From Chitinophaga niabensis (lineage in GTDB: Bacteria > Bacteroidota > Bacteroidia > Chitinophagales > Chitinophagaceae), in NCBI RefSeq assembly GCF_039545795.1, contig NZ_CP154260.1, positions 3,229,001 through 3,293,000 of the forward strand: a stretch of DNA of 64,000 nucleotides, read 5' to 3'. The notes under the pieces are model-generated. The model did not search any database. It saw only the letters and a list, made by a program, of their open reading frames with translations, and was not told the DNA's origin. This document shows, one piece after another, positions 34,470 through 43,795 of this stretch (positions are counted from its first letter, which is position 1; the number at the start of each line of letters is the position of its first letter). The position numbers and the translations under genes are program-made.

Positions 34470-34592
34470 CAGTATTTGTTTACACAGGCCATCCTGCTGG
34501 TTTTTACGGGTATTTCAGTAAATATATGCATCTTTTTGCGGTTTTATCAGAATTATTGCAGTAAATTGCTGGAGACCAAAATCATTCACGCC
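34470..34592. promoter_or_regulatory. Divergent control region between anmK and the DeoR gene
   Basis: A 123-bp AT-rich gap. The octamer CAGTAAAT occurs twice, at 34516-34523 and 34559-34566, 43 bp apart (about four helical turns). It could be an operator for the adjacent DeoR protein, but two short copies may also be chance. Confidence 0.3.
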
Positions 34593-35339
34593 ATGCTTAA
34601 AAGGGAACGTCAGTCATTTATCCTTCGCCAGGTGAATCTCCACAATAAGGTATTGTCGGTAGACCTGTGCCAGGAAATGGACGTTTCAGAGGATACCATC
34701 CGCAGGGACCTGAATGAAATGGCCAAACAGGATAAACTGATCAAGGTACATGGTGGAGCGCTCTCCAAATCATTCCACTTATCCATTGCTTCAGACCACG
34801 TATATGCATTAGACAGTAAAAAAATTATTGCCATGAAAGCATGCCGCCTGATCAAGGACGGTATGTTTGTACTCACTACCGGCGGTACCACCATCATAGA
34901 ACTGGCCAAGGCGCTGCCGCCTGAGCTATCTGCTACTTTCATCACCGTTAGTTTACCCGCAGCTTATGAATATATCCACCATCCGAACATAGAAGTGATC
35001 TTCATTGGAGACAGGATCTCCAAGAACTCACAGATCTCCATCGGTGGCGGCGTAGTTTCCAAATTAAACGGCATCAAAGCAGACCTCTGCTTCCTGGGTA
35101 CCAATTCCATTGATCTCAAACATGGCATCACGGATAACGACTGGGAAGTAGTGGAAGTAAAAAAGGCCATGATCGAGGCTTCAGACAGGGTCATTTCTCT
35201 TTCTATCACAGAGAAACTTAACACTACACAACGCATCAAAGTATGCGATCTTTCGAAGCTTACGACACTTATTACAGAAGTGGATCCGCAGGATCAGATT
35301 TTAAAACCATATCGGGAAGCCGGCATAGAGATTTTATAG
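34593..35339 (+). CDS. DeoR/GlpR-family sugar-phosphate-responsive regulator
   Basis: The ATG at 34593 gives the classical 248-residue DeoR protein. It begins MLKRERQSFIL, has a winged helix with the VSEDTIRRDLNEMAKQDKLIKVHGGAL recognition motif (about residues 28-54), and a ribose-isomerase-like sensor domain with TTGGTTIIELAKALP and the LGTNSIDLKHGIT phosphate-binding regions. DeoR regulators are typically repressors released by a sugar phosphate; here MurNAc-6-P or GlcNAc-6-P is the natural guess. It is divergent from anmK and is followed after 60 bp by susC. Confidence 0.9.
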   Translation: MLKRERQSFILRQVNLHNKVLSVDLCQEMDVSEDTIRRDLNEMAKQDKLIKVHGGALSKSFHLSIASDHVYALDSKKIIAMKACRLIKDGMFVLTTGGTTIIELAKALPPELSATFITVSLPAAYEYIHHPNIEVIFIGDRISKNSQISIGGGVVSKLNGIKADLCFLGTNSIDLKHGITDNDWEVVEVKKAMIEASDRVISLSITEKLNTTQRIKVCDLSKLTTLITEVDPQDQILKPYREAGIEIL

Positions 35340-35399
35340 TTCACTTAATGTTCGGGATTTTATCCAACCAATTACAATTAATACTTTAAAAGAAGGATT

Positions 35400-38300
35400 A
35401 TGAAAAAAAGGCTATGGTTATGGCGGAGCAATTGGAAATTTGCTTCAATTGCCCTGTCGTTGCAACTTGTGTCGCTTCTCGCCCTGGCACAGGTTCGCAT
35501 CTCCGGAAAAGTAACCGGAGCAGATGGAAAGGGGATTCCATCTATAGCAGTTCAGATTCGTAACACAACCTCTGGTGCTTACACAGATGGGAATGGCGCT
35601 TACTCCATCAACGCCAATCTGAAGGATGGCAGTTATACACTTGCTTTTACGGGTGTAGGTTTGAAGCCGCAGGAAAAAACATTCCAGGTAGGCGCTACCA
35701 AAACATTTTCTTTTGATGTGCAATTACAGGAGGATGTGTTGGGATTGAATGAAGTGATTGTTACGGGTACAAGTGTGGCTACTTCCAAAAAGAAGCTGGG
35801 CAATGCCGTATCTACCGTTTCTGCAAAGGACATTCAATACAGTGCTGCTACTGGTATTGATGGTGCTTTGCAGGGAAAGGTAGCGGGCGCACAGATCACA
35901 CAGAACTCCGGTAACCCGGCGGGTGGTATCAGTGTACGTTTAAGAGGTCCAAGTACCATCGTAGGTTCTTCTGATCCGCTTTACATTGTGGATGGTGTGA
36001 TCGTGAACAATGATTCCAAACAACTGATAGACCTCGGCGGATATGCACAGAACCGCCTGGTGGACATCAACCCCGCAGATATCGAAAGGATAGAAGTGAT
36101 CAAAGGGGCCGCGGCTGCTGCGATCTATGGGTCCCGCGCAAATAACGGGGTGGTACAGATCTTCACTAAAAGAGGGAAAAGCGGTAAACCACAGGTATCT
36201 TTCTCCACGCAGTTTAAAACAAACAGCATCCGCAAGAAACTGGAATACAATGAATATCCTTTCCGCTTCAACAACACGGATGTGAACGACAAAGGCCAGA
36301 CTGCGGTAACCCGTTATGATTACCAGGATAAGATCTTCAGCACGGGTATCGGCACGGATAATACCTTATCTGTTTCCGGTGGTACAGAAGATACCAAATA
36401 CTATATTGCAGCATCCACCTTGTATAATGAAGGGATCATCAAAAACACCAATTTCAACAGAAACGGACTGCGGGTGAATATTTCGCAAAAGCTGAATAAA
36501 ATACTTACGCTTTCTGCAGGTGCCAATTATACGTTGAGCAATAGCCGGGAAATACCCAATGGTGGTATTAACGAAGCATATGGTGCACTTACAGGTTTTA
36601 TATTCAGCAATAACTTTATCAATCCTGATCAGGACCCTATTACCGGTCTTTATCCTTCTACAGCTCCTGTGGCTATTCTCCGCCGTACCAACCCGCTTGA
36701 AGCGATCAATCGTTTTGATTTCCGTCAGAAGGTGAACCGTTTTATCGGGAACGTACAACTGAATGCAAAACCAGTTGAGGGGCTGAATGTTGATCTTATT
36801 TTTGGATTGGATAATTACACACAAAATGCTACCGGTTATATTCCACCCAAAAATACCACCCCCAGTTATGACGGAGGTTTATCAAGAAGAGCGGATGCAA
36901 CGGTATTACAAACCAATACTGACCTCAACGTCAGTTATCGCAAGAAGGTGAACAGCTGGCTGGAATCTACTACCGGACTGGGTGGTACCATGCAGTATGA
37001 CAGGACTTACCTGATCGGTGGTACAGCACAGCAGCTGGGTGCATTTGGCCAGACGTTGAATAACGGTACTATAGTAGCTACAGAGTCCCGTGCAGAGAGG
37101 ACCATTTATGGAGGATTCCTGCAACAGACATTCGGTTTCTTTGACAAGATATACATCACGGGTGCTGCGAGAACGGATGCATCGTCTGTATATGGTAAAG
37201 ATAACCGCTGGCAGTTCTTCCCCAAACTAAGTGGCTCCTATCTTATTTCTGAAGAGGATTTCTGGCGGGATTCCAAACTGGCAGACATCATCCCTTCTTT
37301 CAAATTACGTGCGGCATGGGGGCAATCGGGTAACCTTACTGCCATTGGTGTATTTGACCGCTTCACTAATTATAGTCCTGTTATTTATGGCGGTAGCGCG
37401 GGTTCTGTTTCTCCGGCTCAACTGGGTAATCCACTGATCAAACCGGAACGCCAGACAGAACTTGAGCTGGGTACTGACATCAGTATGTTCAAGGATCGCC
37501 TGAGCCTTGAATTCACTTATTTCAACAAAGATGTAAAGGACCTGATCCTGAACAGAACACTGGCGCCGAGCACGGGTTTCAACAATCGCTTCCTCAACAT
37601 TGGTACCATGACGAATAAGGGTTTTGAGATCATGATCAAAGGGGTGCCCGTTCAGACTAAAAACCTCAACTGGGTTTCCACGTTCAGTTATACCAATAAT
37701 AAAAACGTTATTAATGGCGTAGAAGGAAATGGTGTATTGCCGTTTGCCGGTGGTTTTGGCCAGGTGGCAGCAGTGAACGGATATTCCCTGGGTGCATTCT
37801 ATGCTACTTTCTTTGCAAGGAATCCTGATGGTTCCCTTTTATTGACTCCTGGCGGTCTTCCCCAGAGAGAAAGAGGTGTACAGAAGTCTAATGGCACATA
37901 TACAGTAGGCCGTGATGCCAATGGTCAGCCGAGCGGTGTTATTCTGAGTAAAGTGATCGGCAACCCCAATCCCAAACATGTGCTGTCATGGATTAATGAG
38001 GTGAATTATAAAAAATTCACATTCCGGATGCAATGGGATGGCATGCTTGGTTTTGATGTTTTCAATTTCACCAGGCGTCTTGGAGACAATGCTAACTATG
38101 GAGGGTTGAAAGGCTACGAGTCTGAATTAAAAGGTGAGGTAGCAAAAGGTACCAGCGCAGCGCTGTTTTCAATCTTTGAAAACTGGATTGAAAAAGGGGG
38201 CTTCGTGAAATTACGGGAATTGTCTGCTGCTTATATGATCACCCCTAAGGCAGGCAGGTTCCGTGATATCAGGGTTACTTTATCCGGGAGGAACCTTCTG

Positions 38301-38432
38301 TCAATAGACAACTACAGCGGTTATGATCCGGAAGTGAACGCCGCCGGTCAGGATAATGCAGTAAGAGGATTTGACTTTGTGGAAGTGCCTTTACCAAGAA
38401 CCTTCCAACTGGGACTGAACGTTAATTTCTAA
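35400..38432 (+). CDS. SusC/RagA TonB-dependent outer-membrane transporter
   Basis: A 1010-residue SusC protein. Signal peptide ends at about residue 31 (LLALAQ). A carboxypeptidase-D-like regulatory domain follows (about 32-110; ISGKVTGADGKGIPS). The TonB box/plug region comes next with the SusC hallmark LRGPSTIVGSSDPLYIVDGV and the RANNGVVQIFTKRG end of the plug. The 22-strand barrel ends in the terminal aromatic residue LNVNF. AGAAGGATT precedes the ATG. Together with the SusD 11 bp downstream it would take up a cell-wall-derived glycan or muropeptide, judging from the neighbouring anmK and murQ (inference). Confidence 0.95.
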   Translation: MKKRLWLWRSNWKFASIALSLQLVSLLALAQVRISGKVTGADGKGIPSIAVQIRNTTSGAYTDGNGAYSINANLKDGSYTLAFTGVGLKPQEKTFQVGATKTFSFDVQLQEDVLGLNEVIVTGTSVATSKKKLGNAVSTVSAKDIQYSAATGIDGALQGKVAGAQITQNSGNPAGGISVRLRGPSTIVGSSDPLYIVDGVIVNNDSKQLIDLGGYAQNRLVDINPADIERIEVIKGAAAAAIYGSRANNGVVQIFTKRGKSGKPQVSFSTQFKTNSIRKKLEYNEYPFRFNNTDVNDKGQTAVTRYDYQDKIFSTGIGTDNTLSVSGGTEDTKYYIAASTLYNEGIIKNTNFNRNGLRVNISQKLNKILTLSAGANYTLSNSREIPNGGINEAYGALTGFIFSNNFINPDQDPITGLYPSTAPVAILRRTNPLEAINRFDFRQKVNRFIGNVQLNAKPVEGLNVDLIFGLDNYTQNATGYIPPKNTTPSYDGGLSRRADATVLQTNTDLNVSYRKKVNSWLESTTGLGGTMQYDRTYLIGGTAQQLGAFGQTLNNGTIVATESRAERTIYGGFLQQTFGFFDKIYITGAARTDASSVYGKDNRWQFFPKLSGSYLISEEDFWRDSKLADIIPSFKLRAAWGQSGNLTAIGVFDRFTNYSPVIYGGSAGSVSPAQLGNPLIKPERQTELELGTDISMFKDRLSLEFTYFNKDVKDLILNRTLAPSTGFNNRFLNIGTMTNKGFEIMIKGVPVQTKNLNWVSTFSYTNNKNVINGVEGNGVLPFAGGFGQVAAVNGYSLGAFYATFFARNPDGSLLLTPGGLPQRERGVQKSNGTYTVGRDANGQPSGVILSKVIGNPNPKHVLSWINEVNYKKFTFRMQWDGMLGFDVFNFTRRLGDNANYGGLKGYESELKGEVAKGTSAALFSIFENWIEKGGFVKLRELSAAYMITPKAGRFRDIRVTLSGRNLLSIDNYSGYDPEVNAAGQDNAVRGFDFVEVPLPRTFQLGLNVNF

Positions 38433-38443
38433 AACCTTACATC

Positions 38444-39772
38444 ATGAAAAAGAAATCATTATATAGTATATACCTGTCTGCAGCTATGCTGTTATTGGGC
38501 AGCTGCAAACTTGATTACGAGAATCCGAACGGCCCGGTAGAAGACCAGGTGATCACCACGCGCGAAGGTTTGATATCCCTGGCTGTTGGGGTGAAATCAT
38601 ATTACTCCACAAGCGGGCTCCAAGCCCTGATCACCGCACCTGGTACTACATCCCGGGAACTGAAAGGAATAACCACCTTCACTAACATCCTTGAGCTGGA
38701 AGCCGGCGGTACTGCTTTACCTACTTTCAATGGTAATGTAAACGGATTATGGAGTAGTATGCTGCGCAGCATGGGAATGGCAGAGAGACTGATCAAATAT
38801 ACACCGCAGGTGATTTCACAGGAAGTGTCCATGCAATCAGGCCTGGTAGCTTTTGGCAATCTTTTCAAAGCCATGTCTATAGGAGGTCTGGCTACTGCTT
38901 TCGAACAGTTCCCTATCCAGACAGATCTGGAGGGAAAGTCTACTTTTGTTACAAGGATAGCAGGATTAACAGCAGCTGTAAAACTGCTGGATGATGCGGT
39001 AGCAGGACTGGCAGCCAATCCTCCATCTACAGAATTCAATACAAGGGTACTGGGAAGTGATCTTGTATTATTGGATGTGATCAATGCTTATCGCGCTCGC
39101 TATAACATGATGTTGGGTAAATACCCTGAAGCACTGGCCGCAGCCAATGCTGTAAATCTCAATTCAAGATCGCGATTCCTTTATACGAACCAAAACCCCA
39201 ACCCGGTACAGCAGCAGGTATTTTTTTCAGCTAATTTCAAACCCCGTGCAAATTTTGGCTTACCGGCAGGCTTTGTGGAAGCAGGCGATGGAAGACTTGC
39301 TTTTTACCTCTCAACACCGGATGTTGTTGTAGGTGGCGAAACACTGAAAACGCTTAAGGGCTTTTTTGATGATATTGCAAAATCTATCCCTATTTACATG
39401 CCTGATGAAGTACGGCTGCTAAAAGCAGAAGCTATTATCAGAAGTGGCGGAAACCTTGCTGATGCTGTAACACAGATCAACGCGGTACGTACACAGGCCG
39501 CAGGAGACCTTTTTGATGTAAATGCCAACCTGCCTCCTTACAGCGGTGCTGTAACTACAGATGCTTTGCTCCTGGAAGTTTACAAACAACGGAGTATTGA
39601 GTTATTCCTGCAAGGCCTTCGCTTAGAAGACAGCCGCAGGTTTGGAAGGCCGGCACCACCTACCAATGTAAACCCTGTTCCCACGACATTTGAAAGGAAC
39701 AGGAACTTCTATCCTTATCCTGACCAGGAAAGGCTTACCAATCCAAACACACCGGCCGATCCGGCAATCTGA
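38444..39772 (+). CDS. SusD/RagB-like surface lipoprotein
   Basis: A 442-residue SusD-family protein with a lipoprotein signal (LLLGSC, Cys near residue 21) so it sits on the outer-membrane surface as the lid of the SusC channel. Features are the helical N-terminal region with TPR-like units, the VYKQRSIELFLQGLRLEDSRRFGRP C-terminal motif diagnostic for SusD, and a Pro-rich end. It is slightly shorter than most members. It follows susC by 11 bp. A long hairpin follows it, separating it from the serine hydrolase. Confidence 0.92.
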   Translation: MKKKSLYSIYLSAAMLLLGSCKLDYENPNGPVEDQVITTREGLISLAVGVKSYYSTSGLQALITAPGTTSRELKGITTFTNILELEAGGTALPTFNGNVNGLWSSMLRSMGMAERLIKYTPQVISQEVSMQSGLVAFGNLFKAMSIGGLATAFEQFPIQTDLEGKSTFVTRIAGLTAAVKLLDDAVAGLAANPPSTEFNTRVLGSDLVLLDVINAYRARYNMMLGKYPEALAAANAVNLNSRSRFLYTNQNPNPVQQQVFFSANFKPRANFGLPAGFVEAGDGRLAFYLSTPDVVVGGETLKTLKGFFDDIAKSIPIYMPDEVRLLKAEAIIRSGGNLADAVTQINAVRTQAAGDLFDVNANLPPYSGAVTTDALLLEVYKQRSIELFLQGLRLEDSRRFGRPAPPTNVNPVPTTFERNRNFYPYPDQERLTNPNTPADPAI

Positions 39773-39779
39773 TGTATAC

Positions 39780-39809
39780 AAGGGAAGCTGTGCCTGCACA
39801 GCTTCCCTT
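39780..39809 (+). terminator. Long perfect hairpin after susD (weak terminator or processing site)
   Basis: AAGGGAAGCTGTGC pairs perfectly with GCACAGCTTCCCTT (14 bp, minimal loop). The T tract after it is poor (CTTTC), so it may act as a partial terminator or a 3'-end stabiliser that lowers expression of the downstream genes relative to susC-susD. Confidence 0.6.
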
Positions 39810-39825
39810 CTTTCAATAATTCCGC

Positions 39826-41463
39826 ATGAATAAAATAGTTTTCCTTCTGCTGTTCTGTAGCCTGAATGCTTTTTCACAAACGGTATTACTGAACAATAAC
39901 AGCAAAAAAATTCCACTAAAGGACCTGCAACATCACAGCATTGCCGTGATCAGCGATAACAGCCATCCTCTGTTCGACAGTATTGTTGCAAAGTATGCGC
40001 CTGTTACTTTCTTCCACACCACCGGCGATTGGAATGATCTCAACGACCGGCTGAAACTATATGATCTTCTCATTCTCCGTTTATCTCCCCAAACGATATT
40101 TGACAAAGCCCTGCTGGATTTTATCAGGGAACGTAAAGCCATTGTGGTACTGCAAGGCAATGATGCTAAGAAACTTGCCGGCATCAATACGCCGGTGCTC
40201 CTGGCACCAAAAGAAAGCGATCTGTTCTCTGCCGCACAACTTCTCTTTGGGGGCATGGCATCTAAAGGAACAGCTAAGATAAGATTGGGTTATGCCGAAA
40301 AGCCCCTGCAAATCGATTCCATTGCCCTTATCATGGAGCAGGCCATCCGGGGGAAAGCCACACCCGGTGGTGTTGTGCTCGTTGTAAAAAATGGCAATGT
40401 AGTGTTTGAACAGGCTTATGGCCATCAAACCTATTATGGCACAAGAGCCGTACGCACAGATGATCTGTATGATCTCGCATCTGTTACAAAGATTGCAGCT
40501 ACTACCCCTGCCGTGATGAAATTATATGATGAGGGCAGGCTTAGCTTGCAGGATTATGTTAGTAAGTATGTAGCCCGTGCCCGCACTATAGATGATAAAA
40601 AGGACATCCGCATCCGTGAAGCATTGCTGCACGAAGCAGGCTACACACCTTATATCAAACACTTCGAAAAACTGCAACCATCGGATCTCAGCACAGATTC
40701 TTCCGCGCAATACCCGGTGAAAGTAGCTGACGGATATTATCTCCGTGCCCATTACTTTGAAGAGGTGATGTGGCCGGTAACACTGGCTTCGCCGGTACTG
40801 ACCAGGGGTAAGTTCGTATACAGTGATGTGAGTATGTATATGTTGCGGGAAGTGGTGGAAAAGATCACTCATCGCAGGATGAACGAATACCTGCTGGATT
40901 CGCTTTATCTGCCACTTGGGTTACAAACCACAGGTTTCCTTCCAAGGAACCGTTTTGACAGTACCCGCATTGTGCCTGCCACGGAGAACGACAGCTGGTT
41001 CCGCACCATGCAGATCCGCGGATATGCCCATGATCCGGGTGCGGCAATGGCAGGGAACGTGAGCGGGCATGCCGGCTTATTTTCGGATGCCAACGATCTC
41101 GCCATCCTCTACCAGATGTTCCTCAATAAAGGGATATATGGCGGAGAACGGTTTTACAAGGCCTCCACAATAGCACTATTCACCTCCAAACAATCCGCCG
41201 TAAGCCCCAGGGGCCTTGGATTTGACCGCCCTGATCCTGCGAAGCAATACCCTTCCCGGTTTGCATCTGCAAAGTCATACGGGCATTCGGGTTACACGGG
41301 AACCTTTGTATGGGTGGACCCTGCATCAGATATGATCTGCATTATCCTCACCAACAGGGTATATCCTGAAGTGATTGATAATGTGAACACGCTGCTGCGC
41401 ATGAACATCCGCGGCCGGATATTAGACCAGGTATATCTGGCAATCCAAAAAAAGAATGATTAA
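39826..41463 (+). CDS. Serine hydrolase (class C beta-lactamase/PBP4*-like) with N-terminal GH3-C-like domain
   Basis: The 545-residue product has a signal peptide (cleaved near residue 18), an alpha/beta domain at about 30-150 that looks like the C-terminal domain of GH3 glycosidases, and a beta-lactamase-fold domain with S219-V-T-K222, Y332-S-D334 and H487-S-G489 as the three active-site motifs. In Bacteroidota, proteins fusing a NagZ-type GH3 enzyme to this same serine-hydrolase fold are common; here only the GH3 C-terminal part remains. It would act in the periplasm or at the surface on peptide or ester bonds of muropeptides. It lies between SusD and a symporter in the amino-sugar locus. 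Esterase or amidase activity cannot be told from sequence. Confidence 0.85.
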   Translation: MNKIVFLLLFCSLNAFSQTVLLNNNSKKIPLKDLQHHSIAVISDNSHPLFDSIVAKYAPVTFFHTTGDWNDLNDRLKLYDLLILRLSPQTIFDKALLDFIRERKAIVVLQGNDAKKLAGINTPVLLAPKESDLFSAAQLLFGGMASKGTAKIRLGYAEKPLQIDSIALIMEQAIRGKATPGGVVLVVKNGNVVFEQAYGHQTYYGTRAVRTDDLYDLASVTKIAATTPAVMKLYDEGRLSLQDYVSKYVARARTIDDKKDIRIREALLHEAGYTPYIKHFEKLQPSDLSTDSSAQYPVKVADGYYLRAHYFEEVMWPVTLASPVLTRGKFVYSDVSMYMLREVVEKITHRRMNEYLLDSLYLPLGLQTTGFLPRNRFDSTRIVPATENDSWFRTMQIRGYAHDPGAAMAGNVSGHAGLFSDANDLAILYQMFLNKGIYGGERFYKASTIALFTSKQSAVSPRGLGFDRPDPAKQYPSRFASAKSYGHSGYTGTFVWVDPASDMICIILTNRVYPEVIDNVNTLLRMNIRGRILDQVYLAIQKKND

Positions 41464-41492
41464 ATTGGAAACGTTTATCAAAATATACATGC

Positions 41493-42950
41493 ATGTCACC
41501 AGTCTTATTATTTTCCCTGGTTATCGTTTATTTCCTGCTGTTATTGGTGGTGGCCTGGTTCACTTCCCGTAACGCCAACAATGAATCCTTTTTCATCGGG
41601 AACCGCGGCTCCAACTGGATGCTCGTGGCTTTCGGGATGATAGGCACTTCGCTCAGCGGCGTAACGTTTGTAAGCGTACCGGGAACTGTGGGGATAGAAT
41701 CCTTCTCTTATTTCCAGATCATTATCGGTAACCTGATCGGTTATATTGTAGTGGCATATGTACTGCTGCCCATCTATTACAGGATGAACCTCACCTCCAT
41801 CTACAATTACCTGAAGGTGCGGCTGGGTTTTGCTTCCTATAAAGTAGGCGCCTCCTTCTTTATCCTCTCCCGCATACTTGGTGCCACAGCCAGGTTGTAC
41901 CTCGTGGTGAACATCCTGCATTTTACAATACTGGAACGTTTTGGACTGCCCTTCTGGGTAGCAGCCTTTGTGATCCTCCTGATGATCCTGCTGTATACTT
42001 TTGAAGGCGGGGTGAAAACCATTGTATGGACCGATACGCTGCAAACAGCCTGTATGCTCATAGGCCTTGTTGTATGTGTGTTCTATATCCTGAACAACCT
42101 GGATATGAGCCTCATGGATGGCACGCAGGCGCTGGCAGAAAAAGGTTATTCCAACATCTTTGTTACTGACCCTGCCAGTAAATATTTCTTTGTGAAACAG
42201 ATTGTGGCGGGGGCCTTCATCTCCATTACGATGACGGGTATGGACCAGGAAATGATGCAAAAGAACATTAGCGTGAGAACACTGAAAGACTCTCAGAAGA
42301 ACATGATGACCTTTGCCGTGATCTTTATGCTGGTGGTACTATTGTTCCTCTTCCTCGGCGGATTGCTGCAACTGTTTGCGGAAAGTAAAGGTATTGCTGC
42401 CCGTGGTGACAGTCTTTTCCCTACCATTGCATTGGAATATATGCCTGCTGCAGTATCCATCATCTTTATCATTGCGCTGATCTCTGCACTGTTCCCCAGT
42501 GCGGATGGTGCCATCACTGCATTGACCGCCTCTTTCTGTATAGATATCCTGGGGATTCAGCGGAATGACCATATGCCGGATAAAGAGAAAAAACGCATCC
42601 GCCAGATCGTGCACCTTTCGTTTGCCGCACTCTTTTTACTGATGGTAATGGTGTTCAAATGGATGAATAATCCGAGCATGATAGGTTTGATCCTGAAGAT
42701 CGCTGCCTTCACGTATGGGCCGCTGCTAGGGCTTTTTGCCTTTGGCATCCTCACTAAACGCAGCGTAAATGATACGCTGGTGCCTGTAGTAGTAGTGATT
42801 TCCCCTATATTGTGTTTTATACTGGATATGTTCCAGTCGAAGATATTCGGTAGTTACCAGATAGGCCTGGAGCTACTTTTCATCAATGGCCTTTTAACTT
42901 TCATTGGCCTATGGTTAATACCGGGAAAGAAAGAAATTAGTAACCCTTAA
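41493..42950 (+). CDS. Sodium:solute symporter (SSS family)
   Basis: A 485-residue integral membrane protein with about 13 hydrophobic helices and SSS signatures, including RGSNWMLVAFGMIGTSLSG near the N-terminus (sodium-site region), GGVKTIVWTDTLQ in the middle and FPSADGAITALTASF in the second half. Such carriers bring sugars, amino-sugar acids or sialic acid across the inner membrane with sodium. Position between the serine hydrolase (29 bp) and murQ (11 bp) suggests that MurNAc, anhydroMurNAc or a muropeptide fragment is the cargo; this is inference from context. Confidence 0.92.
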   Translation: MSPVLLFSLVIVYFLLLLVVAWFTSRNANNESFFIGNRGSNWMLVAFGMIGTSLSGVTFVSVPGTVGIESFSYFQIIIGNLIGYIVVAYVLLPIYYRMNLTSIYNYLKVRLGFASYKVGASFFILSRILGATARLYLVVNILHFTILERFGLPFWVAAFVILLMILLYTFEGGVKTIVWTDTLQTACMLIGLVVCVFYILNNLDMSLMDGTQALAEKGYSNIFVTDPASKYFFVKQIVAGAFISITMTGMDQEMMQKNISVRTLKDSQKNMMTFAVIFMLVVLLFLFLGGLLQLFAESKGIAARGDSLFPTIALEYMPAAVSIIFIIALISALFPSADGAITALTASFCIDILGIQRNDHMPDKEKKRIRQIVHLSFAALFLLMVMVFKWMNNPSMIGLILKIAAFTYGPLLGLFAFGILTKRSVNDTLVPVVVVISPILCFILDMFQSKIFGSYQIGLELLFINGLLTFIGLWLIPGKKEISNP

Positions 42951-42961
42951 TCTGATCGAAC

Positions 42962-43795
42962 ATGAACCCTGATGCAAAAAAGCAATTTGTGAAAGTAACA
43001 GAGCAGTCTTCCCGCCACCGGCATTTAGAGCAGATGAGCGTGAAAGAAATACTAACCCACATCAACGAAGAAGATACCGGGGTACCTGCAGCAGTGCAGT
43101 TAGCGATCCCCGCCATAGAAGCATTTGTGCTGGCAGCGGCAGACAAGATGCTGTCTGGCGGCCGTTTATTCTACATGGGAGCTGGCACCAGCGGGCGGCT
43201 GGGCATCCTGGATGCATCTGAGTGCCCACCCACTTACGGCGTGCCTTTTGACCTGGTGATAGGGCTCATTGCCGGAGGCGACAGTGCCATCCGCAGAGCA
43301 GTGGAAAATGCGGAAGATGATGAAACACAAGGCTGGAGAGACCTTCAGCAGTTCAATATTTCAGAGAAAGATGTTGTGGTAGGTATTGCAGCCAGTGGCA
43401 CTACGCCATACGTGATTGGTGCATTGCGCAAATGCAGGGAGAACGGGATCCTCACGGGCAGCATTTCCTGCAACCCGGGCAGCCCGGTGAGCGATACGGC
43501 TGACTTCCCGATCGAAGTAGTGGTAGGGCCTGAATTTGTAACAGGCAGTACCCGCATGAAAAGCGGCACTGCGCAAAAGCTGGTATTGAATATGATCTCT
43601 ACCTCCCTCATGATACAATTAGGCCGTGTAGAGGATAATAAGATGGTGAACATGCAACTTACCAACGATAAGCTGGTGGACAGAGGGGTGAAAATGCTGA
43701 TGGAAAGAGCGCATATCAGCGATTATGAAAAGGCAAAACAATTGCTGGTGGAACATGGCTCTGTGAAGAAGGCGCTGATGGCTATTGGTTCTTAA
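42962..43795 (+). CDS. murQ: N-acetylmuramic acid 6-phosphate etherase
   Basis: A 277-residue SIS-domain lyase. The phosphosugar loop GAGTSGRLGILDASECPPTYG (about residues 73-93) holds the catalytic-region Glu87, and the VENAEDD segment near 114-120 supplies the second acidic residue. The SxSGxTP-type loop is AASGTTPYV, and GSTRMKSGTAQK is the C-terminal hallmark. It removes D-lactate from MurNAc-6-P to give GlcNAc-6-P. With anmK upstream this completes anhydroMurNAc salvage. It is the last gene of the run; its 3' end is duplicated downstream in decayed form. Confidence 0.96.
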   Translation: MNPDAKKQFVKVTEQSSRHRHLEQMSVKEILTHINEEDTGVPAAVQLAIPAIEAFVLAAADKMLSGGRLFYMGAGTSGRLGILDASECPPTYGVPFDLVIGLIAGGDSAIRRAVENAEDDETQGWRDLQQFNISEKDVVVGIAASGTTPYVIGALRKCRENGILTGSISCNPGSPVSDTADFPIEVVVGPEFVTGSTRMKSGTAQKLVLNMISTSLMIQLGRVEDNKMVNMQLTNDKLVDRGVKMLMERAHISDYEKAKQLLVEHGSVKKALMAIGS

